From assembly GCA_964555235.1 (NCBI GenBank), contig CAZKRU010000093.1, positions 1 to 13,364 of the forward strand: a DNA stretch of 13,364 nt, read 5' to 3'. This document shows, in pieces, positions 13,111 to 13,364 of the stretch; position 1 is the first letter of the stretch, and every line of letters starts with the position of its first letter. Origin of the DNA: CAZKRU01 sp964555235 (GTDB taxonomy: Bacteria > Verrucomicrobiota > Verrucomicrobiia > Methylacidiphilales > CAMAQI01). The translations under genes and the position numbers were made by a program. The notes beneath the pieces are model-generated. The model did no database searches, had not been told where the DNA came from, and saw only the letters and a list, made by a program, of their open reading frames with translations.

Positions 13111-13364
13111 TGCGGAGATTCTCACACAAAGGCACGAAGCCACAAAGGAAATTCCTTGTTTGATTCTTTCTTCGGGTAGGCCGTCTCTCTGTTCCTCACT
13201 AAAATTCCTTTGTGAGCTTTGTGGCTCTCGGTGAAGTAAACTTCTAAGTACTTGAAATCCAGAGGCTTCTCGCCAAGGTCGCGAAGGCGCTAAGTGAGAA
13301 GGAATTAGTTTTAAATCCAAAAGGAGGGGGCATTTCCCGCGAAATACGCGAAACACGCCAAAAG
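13111..13364. repeat. Cluster of imperfect inverted and short tandem repeats
   Basis: Non-coding mosaic upstream of nnr. (1) The segment 13121-13153 (contains GCCACAAAGGAAATT) is an imperfect inverted copy of 13203-13235 (contains AATTCCTTTGTG): about 24 of 30 positions agree, including a perfect 10-bp TTCCTTTGTG arm, with a ~50-nt loop. (2) Arms CTTCTCGC (13266-13273) and GTGAGAAG (13294-13301) form an 8-bp stem with one G-T pair. (3) The end holds three 9-nt units, CGCGAAATA, CGCGAAACA and CGCCAAAAG, at 13338-13364, cut by the window edge. An open frame on the minus strand spans this block, but its residues just translate these repeats. The pattern resembles reiterated intergenic elements that occur many times in some genomes. 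Copy number cannot be seen from one window. Confidence 0.65.

Noticed and set aside
13090..13356. Open frame of 88 codons on the minus strand overlapping the start of nnr
   Set aside because: It consists almost entirely of the inverted and tandem repeat block, has no recognisable family and overlaps the nnr start by 4 bp. It is best explained as repeat DNA that happens to be open.

Overview
The window looks like a piece of chromosome from a free-living, mid-GC, Gram-negative bacterium that degrades polysaccharides. The best guess is the PVC superphylum, probably Verrucomicrobiota. This is an inference from the gene mix: a divergent GH10 xylanase with a formylglycine-type sulfatase and an alpha/beta-hydrolase esterase, a subtilase carrying a golvesin-like C-terminal domain, weak Shine-Dalgarno sequences, and reiterated short intergenic repeats. 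No rRNA, tRNA, CRISPR array, transposase or phage gene was seen.

Layout: positions 89-4359 hold a three-gene minus-strand operon. In order of transcription it encodes a secreted GH10-family glycoside hydrolase (2563-4359), a type I sulfatase without a visible signal peptide (1036-2535) and a secreted esterase (89-1024). The gaps are 27 and 11 bp. Divergent from it across a 172-bp intergenic region is a plus-strand gene (4532-5419) for a five-bladed beta-propeller glycosidase-like protein. Together these look like a small locus for a substituted (sulfated and/or acylated), probably xylan-like polymer. The GH10 enzyme lacks the residues that normally hold the -2 xylose, so its real substrate may differ.

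Positions 5663-8720 form a proteolysis module. A large exported subtilisin-family protease (propeptide, catalytic domain, two tandem beta-sandwich domains, Pro-rich linker, golvesin-like domain) is followed by a strong intrinsic terminator. After that comes a 107-residue exported protein that looks like a free-standing copy of a subtilisin propeptide (inhibitor I9 fold). A protease with a separate inhibitor or folding helper is the most interesting functional hypothesis here.

Positions 8822-13093 hold less obviously linked genes: a GT4 glycosyltransferase (minus), a secreted protein of unknown function with what looks like a degenerate gluzincin metallopeptidase core (plus), and the bifunctional NAD(P)HX repair enzyme Nnr (minus), whose 3' end overlaps the preceding convergent gene by 13 bp. 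The last ~250 bp (13111-13364) are a mosaic of imperfect inverted repeats and a 9-nt tandem repeat, resembling reiterated intergenic elements rather than a gene.
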